From Liolophura sinensis (taxonomy: Eukaryota; Mollusca; Polyplacophora; Chitonida; Chitonidae), in the NCBI RefSeq assembly GCF_032854445.1, contig NC_088305.1:31027645-31086627 (forward strand): DNA of 58,983 nt. The letters are read 5' to 3'. Numbering within the stretch: position 1 is the first letter of the stretch; each line of letters opens with the position of its first letter. The notes beneath the pieces are model-generated. The model searched no databases. It was given only the letters and a program-made list of their open reading frames with translations, and was not told where the DNA came from. The position numbers were made by a program, and so were the translations under genes. Shown piece by piece: positions 32,301 to 40,091 of the stretch.

Positions 32301-35289
32301 GAACTCGCCTTGTTCATGATCAGACGACTCAATGACACCTTTCTTAATAAGGCCTTTGAATTTCATTATCCATAAAATTCCTCTCTGAAGGGAATAATTT
32401 GATATTACTCTGTTAAGAGGGAGATGTAAACACCATGGCGTGATCCCGGACTGCATCTAACATTTCAGTGGGAGGGGGTGGAGAGGGGGGGGGGGCTTCC
32501 TTGGCTCAGTTGGTTAGCGCGCTAGCGCAGCGTAATGACCCAGGAGCCTCTCACCAATGCGGTCGCTGTGAGTTCAAATCCAAGAATGATGATGGCTTCC
32601 TCTCCGGCCGTAAGTGGGAAGGTCTGCCAGCAACCTGCGGATGGTGGTGGGTTTCCCCCGGGTTGTGCCTGGCTCACCCCCCCCCCCCCCACCACCACCA
32701 TAATGCTGGCCGCCGTCGTATAAGTGAAATATTCTTGAGTACGGCATAAAACACCAATCAAATAAATAAATAAACAAAATTTCCATGTCCGTTATCAGCT
32801 GTTCCCATTTATGTACAAATTGCTTTAATCTACCAGCACGAAAGCTGTTGACTTTGTCTGTTAGACTCCGTTTCAAATTACGGAGATACAGATTAACTAC
32901 ATCACTTACCTGAGGATCAGGTGTATTCTGGCCTTGTATAACAGTGCTGTCTACTTTCGGTCTCCTGGAACACTTTTTCCTTGTGGACGCTGACAGCTGT
33001 TGTTGTCGTTTCCAATATGGCTTGCACTCTTACTGGCCGCAGCCTAAAAAACTTCCACGACCATCTCGGTCATTCCTGTACCTCCACTGAGGGTTTGCTG
33101 ATGCCAGAGTGTAACCACTTTTATTAGTTTCTTGGACATTTTTTAACTGCCTCTCAAGTTCGTCGCCAAATAAATTCTCAGTTATCGGCATATGCGGAGA
33201 ACAAGTACAAGCTTGTTCCCTGTTGAGAGCTGGCTTTATCAGCTCCCGACGTTTGAAGTCGTGTGTTACATGACCAAATAGACCAATAGCATCGGTAAAC
33301 ATACGCACATACTTATCTGAGTCTATCTCAGACGACTTAGCTGACCCATTGCCTGTTATGCAGATTGCCTATTATTATGCAGACACAACCGACCGCTGAA
33401 TATTTGCGAGACGGTGGTCCTGTTTGCGCTGAACATTTTTCAGCTTGGTCCATGTTTTAAGGTTCACCCTCGGCACCACCTTTTTTCACAGTTCTCTGGC
33501 CGCTTATGTTTTCCAAGTATCTCTTTTAATTTATAGTCATTGAGACGCTTTTCAAAGCCTTTGTTCATCAGACTCACTAATTTGTTGGATACTGACAAGT
33601 CCGTTTTCTCTTCATTATTACATTTCAATTCAATATCGGCAGTAGTGTTAGTTACGAAATGTAACTTTGAAAGAATAACTGCTTCTAATGTGTCGGATCG
33701 AGGGTAGGAAATATTTACCGCATACCCGCATTAAATCTTCTTTAGCGTAAATCCGTGTCAACCGGGTGGTTCTCATTGTCAACTAACCTGTTCTGAGTTT
33801 CGCCGAACCAAAAATAATCCATGACAACCGCACAAATTCACAAAATAAATACATACCTTGCCTTGTATTGTCTGTTGCATGTTCCCCATCATATTGACGA
33901 GGTGAGTATTTACACCACTATGAGTGTTAAGTTTTACCTGGGTCAGAACTGGTGGCAGTTGTAAAGACTAGGGTGACCCTATTGTTAGTCAGTGAGCTCC
34001 TTCTTGAATTAACGTCACTTTACCACGTGACACCCCCCTCAAGTTTAAAACCCCGGACTGGCTTACTATAATCCGAGCTGTCATCAGAAACTAACATGTT
34101 TTCGTCGTCATGGTCAGACGATATGGCAGGCACAGTGTGCAGGTTCTCTCCGTCTTTACGACTCTCATTCGCCATCTAAAACTACGAAATTCCCAAATTG
34201 CTCCTAGCAGTGGTGACTGCTTGCTCTGAAGGCTCGCGGCACACTGATGCTTGGCTCACATGCACAACCTCGTAGTGACGTAACCGTGACGTAGTAGAAT
34301 GGGTAGACAAACTTGTTAATGTGCAGACAAGCCTGGAAGTGGGTAGACAAGCTTGGTTATGGGTAGACAAGCTTGGTTTTGGGATGACAAGCTTGGTTTT
34401 GGGTAGACAAGCTTGGTAATGTGTGGGAGAGCTTGGCAGTTGGTTGACAAGCTTAGTAAAGGGTAGACAAACTGGGTAATGTGTGGACAAGTATGGGAGG
34501 GGATAAACAAGCTTAGTTATGGATGGAAAAGCCTGGTTATGGGTAGACAAGCTTAGTAGCTGGTGGACAAACTTGGTAAAGGGTGGAGAAGCATAGTTTG
34601 GGGGGAAAATGTGGGGAATGAAACATAAAGTCGGCACTTTCAGAGGCTTTAAAGAGCGGGTAAGTTGCTGCTATTTAAGTCTTTATGTGAACAGTTGGAA
34701 TAAAATCTTACCGGGGGTAGGGGACAACGAAATCACGCTGTACTTCACTGCTTATGTGTGATCTGCCATGAAGCGCCGTCCCTGCTTACATTAAGCGTCC
34801 AGTTAAAGTCAGAACTTATCTTTCAGGTGTGGGAGGCCACGTATCCAGGTCGGAAGGGTGCTATGGTGGGGCCGGGCATGTCATTCTGGCCAGTCCTCTG
34901 TCATCCCAAGAGTTTCGGCACTTTGCGTCTGAGAACTGCAAACCCCTTCGACTATCCTCTCGTCGACCCGAACTATCTCTCAAATCCCGATGACGTAAAG
35001 ACAATGGTAGAAGGTAGGAACATGACAGGAAGACATTTTCACAATAAAATACTCAAATGTTTGCAGTTTACAGTCTTTGTGAAATCCATGAGAAGTGTTT
35101 TGTCATGTGGTTTTCACATTTTTATCAAACCAAATGGTCATTGACCTGTAGATTAGATGAGTCATTATAGCTTAAGGCCAAGCACTTCGGCAATACTGAC
35201 AGTAGGCCTATGCTCTTTTGGAGCCTGTTTCACGAATAAAAATATACCTTAAATTACATCAATATGAACTCAATACTTCCTAAAGACAA

Positions 35290-35381
<92 letters not shown>

Positions 35382-38300
35382 CTTTAGGAAGTGCTAAGGA
35401 TTGATTATGGAATTTCACGGGCGCTTGTGTTATTATAAAGTGACAGGGAAAACGTTCCAATTCAGGTATCAAGCTTTGTCTGAAATTTGGGAATACGGAA
35501 GCGTTCCGGCCATTGGGTGCTCGGTTTAACAAGAGAGCCCTGCCTGGCTACCAAGGCACCCCCTATACGGACGAGTACTGGGCGGAGTACGTCAGACACA
35601 TGACGCAGACTGTGTATCACCTGTGCGGCACGTGCAGAATGGGAAGAGCAGACGACCCGACCACAGTCACAGATCCCCAGCTGAGGTAACGAAATTATAT
35701 ATAGTCTATCTCCACTACTTTTTGCCCTATACGTGAATAACTTTGAAGAATATATGAAAAACTCTTGCTGTAATGGGGTAGAGATTGAGTTGGCTGACAT
35801 GATCTTGTTGTCTTCATGGAATTATTTGCTCTGCTCTATGCTGATGACACTGTTATCATGGCCACTTTTGTTCAAGAACTCCAATCAGCATTTGATATAG
35901 GCCTATACTTGCAATAGTGTCAGAAATGGAAACTTGAAATAAACAAAGGAAAGACAAAGGTAATAATATTTGGGCGTAGAAAAAATACTACTCACCAATT
36001 TACCATTGGATAAGAAAGAAACGATGTCTAAAACCATTTGAAATATTCAGGAATTTTATTTTTTTTGTATGAAGCAAAATGTGGTATCCGCAACAAAGGC
36101 TTTGTATTCCCTGTTAAAAAATAAATATAGAAAAAGAAATATAGATCTAACTTTGGGGCGTAGTATAGAATTATTTGACCAAACTGTTGTGTCTGTTGTT
36201 TTGGGCTGTGAAGTGGTGGGGGTTAGGTAACCTTAAGTGCATTTTTGCAATTGAACTAAAATTTCTGCAAACTCTGCAAAATCTGCAACTAATTATATGA
36301 TATCTGGTGAATTAGGTAGATATCCTAACTATCAAAACCCGTGCGATCGGCTACTGAGCTAAAATATTAGTTTCAAACCAAAAGCAATTAAACGGTATCC
36401 TGTATCGAATACTACGGCAACATCCAGCTGTTTACACCTGACTAAACCAAGTTAAATTATTCCTGTAGGACTATCTAATGTTTGGACTGGTCAAATATTT
36501 CCCAATAGCAAGTGGCTTATACAGTATGTTGACCGACGGCAGCTTTTATCAGGGAATCCAGACCAAACTCAAGATATAAAAATACCTTTACGTGTTACCT
36601 AACCAACTGTCACCTTCTTTAGTGCGATTTCGAACGTCAAACCTGTGGAAGTTGGCAGATGGAAAAACGCAGACTTGTAACAACGAATCTGTGATAAGTG
36701 CAAATGTTGCGTAGGTGACGATAAGCATTATATTTTTAAGTGTAACTTTTTCAGTGACAAATGGAACGAAACAATCTCCCAATGTTTTATCCGCAACAAT
36801 CAACAGGTAAAATAGCTTGTTCGTAAGTAAAAACACTGGGGTTATGAGCAGGTTAGCACAATATGTTAATCACGTCTTGTCTAGTCTTTATGTATCATTT
36901 TTCTTGCTGTCTTGAATTGTATTCTGTCTCCTTTTCGCCAACTTTTGTATTTCACTCTGTAACTATCTCATTGCCCGAGATAATGACCTGACAGTAACAA
37001 AGCATGAATGAAGGGTGGATACTATGAATCTGTAACGTGCTACATTGATTTATTTATTTGATTGGTGTTTTACGCCGTACTCAAGAATATTTCACTTATA
37101 CGACGGCGACCAGCATTATGGTGGGAGGAAAGCGGGCCGAGCCCGTTGATAACCCACGACCATCCGAAGTTCGCTGACAGACCTCCCCACGTATCAAAAA
37201 ATAAAAACTTAAAAAAAAAAAACAAGCTAAAATGACCACCATTTTGTTACCTTGGTAACCTCCTGTGCTGGGTAGTTAAAAAGGATGTTAGCCACTGCCC
37301 TTTGGTTTAATCCGATAAACCTGGGTTAACTTTTACCTTCAGTTAAATTTACGTTATTCAAAGCTGTGTTAACGTTAACCCTGAGTTAAATCGGGTCTAA
37401 CCCGGTGTTACCTTCACTCCATGGATTAAGGAGGGTTTAGTCTGTCCAACTCGAGTAAAAATTGTTTGGGGTACTTCAGCAACCCCCAAAATTAATACCG
37501 TAGCAATAATGACAGATCTAGACCTTCTGTTTTTTTGCGGTCGTACGTTCGTTCCACCAGCTCATCCTCGGCAGGCATGACGTTTCCGCCTTCAAGACCC
37601 GCCCCTGAATACCTTTACAAATAATGAATTGAGGACCCGGCTTTGGGAGACTCGCTTGAGTTTATTGTAAATCTCGTTGCTGGTGTTGTTAGTAGGACAA
37701 CAAAATTGGCCTTGCGCCTATGCTTGCTTGTTACTATTGTTGGCTTCCTCCATTTTGAATTCCCCGCAGTGATGGAATAAGGAGTTATTATGTTTTGGGG
37801 TGAAATTCCCTTTTTCTAAGTTTACTTTGCATTTAATCCAGGGGTGGTTACCACCACCACTAACCCACGGTCTGCAGCGTATATTTAATCCACTGTTAGC
37901 TAACCCTAGATTATACCATTTAGCTCTGGGTAAGCGTTGTTTTACCCTAAATATTAACACAATGTGATACATATGTCCACCACATAACTATTTAAAACAT
38001 TTCACATATTTAGCATAAAAATATATCTCTGTAGTTACTAAATATAGTTTTTTTTTTACGATAATACCCCAGGACATGCTTTTAAGCTGTAAGAGGAAGG
38101 TGTTTATAAATGAAACACTAAGTTTTTTTCGGAGTAAAAGCTCTTTCGTTAATATAATGCTTAAACAGGTTATAATCTTTCTAGTTAGAACTAGTACGCC
38201 TAATTAAATCTGGACAATAATCCTATTAATGGGCAAGGCGTTACGGTAAGACACAAGGCGTTACGGTAAGACACAAGCCACAAGTCGTTACGGTAAGACA

Positions 38301-38660
38301 CAAGGCGTTACGGTAAGACACAAGCCACAAGTCGTTACGGTAAGACACAAGGCGTTCAACACATTTATTTGTCTGTGACAACTTTAGTGCAATGTTTTGA
38401 TTCTGCCAAATCGGTATTCAGTCAATATACAATAACTGTGAAGAGCACTAGGACGTATACATTTTTTTTATTTAGTGGTAATCGTTTGTTTATTTACTTA
38501 TATCCGCAGGGTGAAGGGTATCGGTCGTCTCCGGGTGGTGGACGCGTCCATTATGCCGGAAGTGACGGCCGGAAACACGAACGCCCCAACCGTCATGATC
38601 GCCGAGAAGGCAGCTGACATGATCAAAGGCGTCCAAGGGAAGAAACTCTCCCGGCTGTAG
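17267..38660 (+). CDS. GMC-2: complete GMC-family FAD oxidoreductase, 11 exons
   Basis: The coding segments 17267-17321, 18895-19103, 23627-23816, 24458-24586, 24874-24995, 25281-25451, 26579-26729, 28509-28657, 34827-35013, 35466-35685 and 38510-38660 sum to 1734 bases, 577 residues plus stop, the usual family length. All introns are GT-AG and all phases agree. Residues 14-26 form the N-terminal FAD fold ([13 protein letters not shown]), Glu44 ends the ribose-binding strand, residues 94-105 are signature 1, 269-283 signature 2, His506 the catalytic base and Asn552 its partner. There is no signal peptide or membrane segment, which suggests a cytosolic enzyme. Unusual points: residue 507 is Leu where Pro is almost invariant (HLCGT), and 274 is Ala where Pro or Ser is expected. 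Introns 2, 7 and 8 are swollen by arrays and a DIRS element, so the gene is twice as long as GMC-1. The acceptor substrate and the electron acceptor are unknown. Confidence 0.93.
17432..17490 (+). mobile_element. SINE family A, short tail fragment
   Basis: The sequence ttcttgagtacggggc followed by aaaacaccaatcagataaat matches the SINE tail. Only about 55 bases remain. Confidence 0.7.
17491..18354 (+). other. GMC-2 intron 1, no recognised content
   Basis: I see no gene, repeat or element here that I can name. The frames at 17603-17815 and 18152-18343 have no recognisable product. Confidence 0.55.
18355..18615 (+). mobile_element. SINE family B in GMC-2 intron 1
   Basis: The body matches 2190-2522 in reverse complement: cttcctcgcttggcgttcag, gaccacgtatcagt-like, gagcggtggaaa, and a tail gactgaaaaattgttaagta followed by cgacgttaaacccc and attcactcactcat. 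The tRNA-like head is missing. Confidence 0.8.
18895..19103 (+). CDS. GMC-2 exon 2: FAD-binding fold
   Basis: The 209-base exon follows tttttgtctag and ends at gatcag before gtaaaa. It encodes [20 protein letters not shown], then [16 protein letters not shown] and [20 protein letters not shown]. Confidence 0.92.
19215..22480 (+). repeat. 64-bp satellite array in GMC-2 intron 2
   Basis: About 50 units of mostly 64 bases carry the blocks caccaaatacagtaccctgg, caccaagccgaccagtacgt and ggcctatgtcatggcatgac. Unit length varies through a C-rich segment and CCACCACCACC insertions. Part of the array is duplicated as a block of about 857 bp (compare 20040 with 20897). Long open frames on both strands here are by-products of the repetition. 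Confidence 0.97.
22925..23215 (+). repeat. Interspersed repeat family C
   Basis: Forward copy from cattgttttaatgtgatta through gtgatgaaaacacagcattt and gtgatgctgggaggcg to gctctggttttactctctg. It is followed directly by an inverted copy. Confidence 0.65.
23245..23415 (-). repeat. Interspersed repeat family C, inverted copy
   Basis: Blocks aatacggcctcttatc, acacgacccctagcaccatg and agtgatgttaattaca are the reverse complement of the copy that ends 30 bases upstream. Confidence 0.65.
23520..23590 (-). mobile_element. SINE family A, short diverged tail
   Basis: The stretch tgtgtttcacgtcgtac followed by gagtatttcacttatacgac matches the family tail in reverse. It ends about 40 bases before the GMC-2 exon 3 acceptor. 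Confidence 0.6.
23627..23816 (+). CDS. GMC-2 exon 3: first GMC signature
   Basis: The 190-base exon follows gtacttgcag and ends at gggag before gtaaac. It encodes [20 protein letters not shown], followed by [20 protein letters not shown], then [15 protein letters not shown]. Confidence 0.92.
24233..24325 (-). mobile_element. SINE family A, head and tail fused by internal deletion
   Basis: Read on the - strand it has accc-aggagcctctcaccaatg and a B-box-like gagttcaagtc, then jumps to an aaataaataaataaa tail. The middle of the element is missing. Confidence 0.55.
24458..24586 (+). CDS. GMC-2 exon 4
   Basis: The 129-base exon follows ctctgcccag and ends at cttacg before gtgaga. It encodes [20 protein letters not shown], followed by [18 protein letters not shown]; both border codons are split Gly codons. 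Confidence 0.92.
24874..24995 (+). CDS. GMC-2 exon 5
   Basis: The 122-base exon follows ggttctgtag and ends at acaaag before gtacta. It encodes [20 protein letters not shown], then [20 protein letters not shown] and a final Lys. Confidence 0.92.
25281..25451 (+). CDS. GMC-2 exon 6: second GMC signature
   Basis: The 171-base exon follows ttcaacgcag and ends at ctcggg before gtaagt. It encodes [20 protein letters not shown] through [17 protein letters not shown], residues 236-292 of the protein. Confidence 0.92.
25452..26578 (+). other. GMC-2 intron 6, no recognised content
   Basis: A short stretch near 26290-26390 (ctctagcatcgtgacg, tatgttaattgaattt) vaguely recalls family C. Otherwise I see nothing I can name. 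Confidence 0.5.
26579..26729 (+). CDS. GMC-2 exon 7
   Basis: The 151-base exon follows tgtattgcag and ends at cgatcag before gtacaa in phase 1. It encodes [20 protein letters not shown] and [11 protein letters not shown]. Retention past the donor would add Gly-Thr-Asn and then a TGA stop. Confidence 0.92.
26722..28040 (+). repeat. 17-bp minisatellite made of exon 7 splice-donor copies
   Basis: About 77 copies of a 17-base unit, typically gagatcaggtacacaat, start at the exon 7 donor itself and fill most of intron 7. Nearly every unit keeps CAG followed by GTACAC or GTAAAC. The first unit overlaps the last seven coding bases (gatcag plus gt). The paralogous intron in GMC-1 has only two copies. 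Confidence 0.95.
28509..28657 (+). CDS. GMC-2 exon 8
   Basis: The 149-base exon follows ccctttttcag and ends at ccagac before gtaagc. It encodes [20 protein letters not shown], a run of Asn, and [17 protein letters not shown]. Confidence 0.92.
28722..28795 (-). mobile_element. SINE family A, tail fragment
   Basis: The sequence ttatttatttgattggtgtt followed by ttacgccgtactcaagaatg matches the family tail in reverse. It lies between exon 8 and the 20-bp array. Confidence 0.75.
28795..28900 (+). repeat. 20-bp minisatellite, left part
   Basis: Five units of about 20 bases with the core agacaagcttggtaat. The same array resumes at 34310 beyond the DIRS element, so the two parts were probably one before the insertion. 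Confidence 0.85.
30660..31200 (-). pseudogene. DIRS tyrosine recombinase, N-terminal and core part
   Basis: Recognisable blocks are [13 protein letters not shown] and, in the next open segment, [18 protein letters not shown], which holds the first catalytic Arg, then [10 protein letters not shown] and KPDDRLC. These are standard landmarks of the DIRS recombinase. The region downstream (30081-30660) should hold the H-x-x-R, His and Tyr motifs, but I find only a faint GISAFKP-like trace in a broken frame. Confidence 0.7.
31750..32880 (-). pseudogene. DIRS reverse transcriptase, interrupted
   Basis: The N-terminal part at 32776-32876 has [20 protein letters not shown]; after the SINE the frame resumes at 32456 with [20 protein letters not shown] and LNLKGLNKY, the hallmark of DIRS and related reverse transcriptases. 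Further traces are [17 protein letters not shown] and PNGLPS-like. Several stops follow, so no complete enzyme can be made. Confidence 0.75.
32493..32775 (+). mobile_element. SINE family A, near full length, tRNA-derived
   Basis: The head has an A box (tggctcagttgg, near 32502) and a B box (gagttcaaatcc, 32571-32582) at tRNA-like spacing. The body includes aacctgcggatggtggtggg and taatgctggccgccgtcg, and the tail ends in aaataaataaataaac. This is the best copy of the commonest SINE in the window and resembles the tRNA-derived SINEs known across molluscs; assignment to a named family needs a database. It has split the DIRS reverse transcriptase. Confidence 0.85.
33000..34174 (-). pseudogene. 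DIRS Gag-like region
   Basis: A start at 34174 gives [14 protein letters not shown] and an acidic stretch before a stop. The block at 33030-33308 has [20 protein letters not shown] and [20 protein letters not shown], a typical Gag landmark of DIRS elements. The parts are in different frames. Confidence 0.65.
34310..34610 (+). repeat. 20-bp minisatellite, right part
   Basis: About 15 units with the core gggtagacaagcttggttat continue the array seen at 28795-28900. The frame of 151 codons on the - strand (34182-34637) is only this repeat. Confidence 0.9.
34645..34735 (+). repeat. Interspersed repeat family C, short fragment
   Basis: The blocks ttgctgctatttaagtcttt and gaacagttggaataaa match the middle of family C. 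Confidence 0.4.
34827..35013 (+). CDS. GMC-2 exon 9
   Basis: The 187-base exon follows atctttcag and ends at gtagaag before gtagga. It encodes [20 protein letters not shown], followed by [20 protein letters not shown] and [17 protein letters not shown]. Confidence 0.92.
35275..35392. repeat. Perfect AT palindrome with 16-base arms
   Basis: The arm acttcctaaagacaat is followed by about 86 bases of alternating AT with one G, then the exact reverse complement attgtctttaggaagt. The whole 118-base block can form a cruciform in DNA or a hairpin in RNA. It ends 74 bases before exon 10 of GMC-2. Confidence 0.95.
35466..35685 (+). CDS. GMC-2 exon 10: catalytic histidine in a changed motif
   Basis: The 220-base exon follows caattcag and ends at ctgag before gtaacg. 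It encodes [14 protein letters not shown] and [19 protein letters not shown]. His506 is kept, but the next residue is Leu (ctg) instead of the Pro (ccg) seen in GMC-1, a single C-to-T change. Confidence 0.92.
35690..37010 (+). mobile_element. Degenerate LINE fragment with YADD reverse transcriptase
   Basis: Translated on the + strand it gives [18 protein letters not shown], then in a second frame [16 protein letters not shown], which holds the catalytic YADD box, then [19 protein letters not shown]. Near 36640-36760 come [26 protein letters not shown], a Cys/His pattern of LINE C-termini. Stops and frame changes are frequent. The 5' part is missing. It fills the first half of GMC-2 intron 10. 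Confidence 0.75.
37045..37190 (-). mobile_element. SINE family A, 5'-truncated copy
   Basis: It runs from tttatttatttgattggtgt through cgacggcgaccagcattatg to cccacgaccatccg, the reverse of the element at 32493-32775 without its head. Confidence 0.8.
37190..38230 (+). other. GMC-2 intron 10, middle part
   Basis: The stretch 37290-37450 is rich in gttaac and taaaccc words that reappear inverted near 37850-37940, perhaps an old inverted-repeat element. Nothing else can be named. Confidence 0.4.
38230..38355 (+). repeat. Short tandem repeat with donor-like units
   Basis: Five copies of cgttacggtaagacacaag in alternating 20-base and 27-base spacing. The motif ttacggtaagaca is identical over 13 bases to the exon 4 splice donor of GMC-1 (3686-3698). 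Confidence 0.85.
38510..38660 (+). CDS. GMC-2 exon 11 and stop
   Basis: The 151-base exon follows tatccgcag and ends with TAG at 38658-38660. It encodes [20 protein letters not shown], then [20 protein letters not shown]; Asn552 is the expected second catalytic residue. Confidence 0.92.
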
Positions 38661-39934
38661 TTCGGTGGTGTAGGTTTAGTGGTGCGCTGGGAGGAGTTTG
38701 GCTACAGGGTTCATTGTCCATCTCAAAGGCCAAGTGCAAGGACCAAAGAACGGAGATCAATCACAATACTGAGCAACAACAACAACAGCACGTTACCTGA
38801 CTTTTCATCAGGTTAACACTTGTGCACACTCATCGTCATCTAAAAATAACCCATTTCTAGATGACGTCACATATAGAAGTCCGTAGAAATCGTCTGCTTC
38901 ACACTTCGTTTTGAATCGTTCGACTTCAAGTTTGATAACATATCAAGAACAACTTTGTTATTTATGTATGCAAGACAAGTGTAATTCGCTGTGAATTTTT
39001 TTTCTTGTGATTCATGAAAATGTTAGGTCTGAAAAATGTGGCTATATCCACCAAACATAACGGAACTCAGGTAATTTTACAATTTCGACGTGCTATTTGT
39101 CGCTTTATTCAAGTCTATATATTAGCGGATTCCGGTCATGTCAGGTCATAAATACATGAATTTACATACATTCACATCAGGTTGAAGTTAGAGATTCAAG
39201 TCATAGAGTGTAGTCATCCGAAATGACCACGGCAAGCAAATAAGATAGGTAATAATGATATTTATGTATGTGATTTTGGTGTGAACTTACATGAAGTATA
39301 CATGTATATAATTCATTATGAAACAAGCATTCCGGAGGTAATGCTTTTGCAAAACATGTCCTCTACCGATTTGAACCGTCAGAATAACCGCTATGATAAA
39401 GTCTATATAGGACAAAAGCGGCCATCCCTTTGTCGAAAATGAACCTTCAATGCGAGTAGAGACGCGAGCTTAATCTGTAACTCTTAATGATCACGTACAA
39501 CATTTTAATTCAACGTGATTAATCTAAATATTACGTTGTTTTTTCTTCAATGATGCCTGTCAGTCACATGCATTTAAGCCTACGTTTGTATATGATCCAT
39601 TAAACCAGCGCGAGTTTATATATGATCCATTAAATCAGCATGAGTTTATATATGATCCATTAATTCAGCATGAATTATTTTCATGAGTGATTTATATTAT
39701 ACCTGTGAAAGTTATACCTGTCAGCCGTTATGATTATATGCAATTTACTAAGTATAAGCAGATGCAAGAACATTAGACAAAGATAATTTGTGGTGTGGTT
39801 TGTTTGTGTCTTTGATTTCACAATAAAAATGTTATAACTTGTGCAACGTATAGTGGCTCTGATGTTTCCTGACAAGTCGAATTTTAAAAGCTCTCAACTA
39901 GACATCTTGCTGTAACTTTATTTATTTATTAGTG
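38661..39934 (+). other. GMC-2 3' flank
   Basis: No gene is visible. A 30-base unit (core tatatatgatccattaaatc) is repeated three times at 39585-39675. The flank ends at the LINE. Confidence 0.6.
39822..39827 (+). terminator. Candidate polyadenylation signal of GMC-2
   Basis: An AATAAA lies about 1.16 kb after the GMC-2 stop and before the LINE. There is no direct evidence that it is used. Confidence 0.25.
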
Positions 39935-40091
39935 AGTGAGTGAGTGAAAGTTTTAACGTTGCTTTCAAAAATATTTCAGTTTTATCGCGACAATAAAACG
40001 TCAAGTAGTCGATTTACTGCGGATAAGTCATTTGCTAGTCGGTCAAAAGGACATCAGAAGTCACATAACAAACACAGACGGTAGTTTAAAA

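Larger units (their letters stand above)
28900..34310 (-). mobile_element. DIRS-like tyrosine-recombinase retrotransposon, degenerate
   Basis: On the - strand the order is a Gag-like region (34174 to about 33000), a reverse transcriptase (about 32880-31750) and a tyrosine recombinase (31200-30660), the order of DIRS1-type elements. There is no LTR and no DDE integrase. A 29-base block at 28977-29005 is matched in inverted orientation at 34242-34270 with about 25 identities, consistent with inverted terminal repeats. The left end also has an internal inverted repeat (28905-28973 against 29129-29198). Stops and frameshifts break all three parts, so the copy is dead. It sits in GMC-2 intron 8, inside a 20-bp minisatellite, and carries a SINE in its reverse transcriptase. 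Confidence 0.8.

Noticed and set aside
32535-32761. Gly/Pro-rich frames near 32.6 kb
   Set aside because: They are SINE A read in several frames on both strands.
34182-34637. A 151-codon frame on the - strand
   Set aside because: It is the 20-bp minisatellite plus the DIRS terminus.
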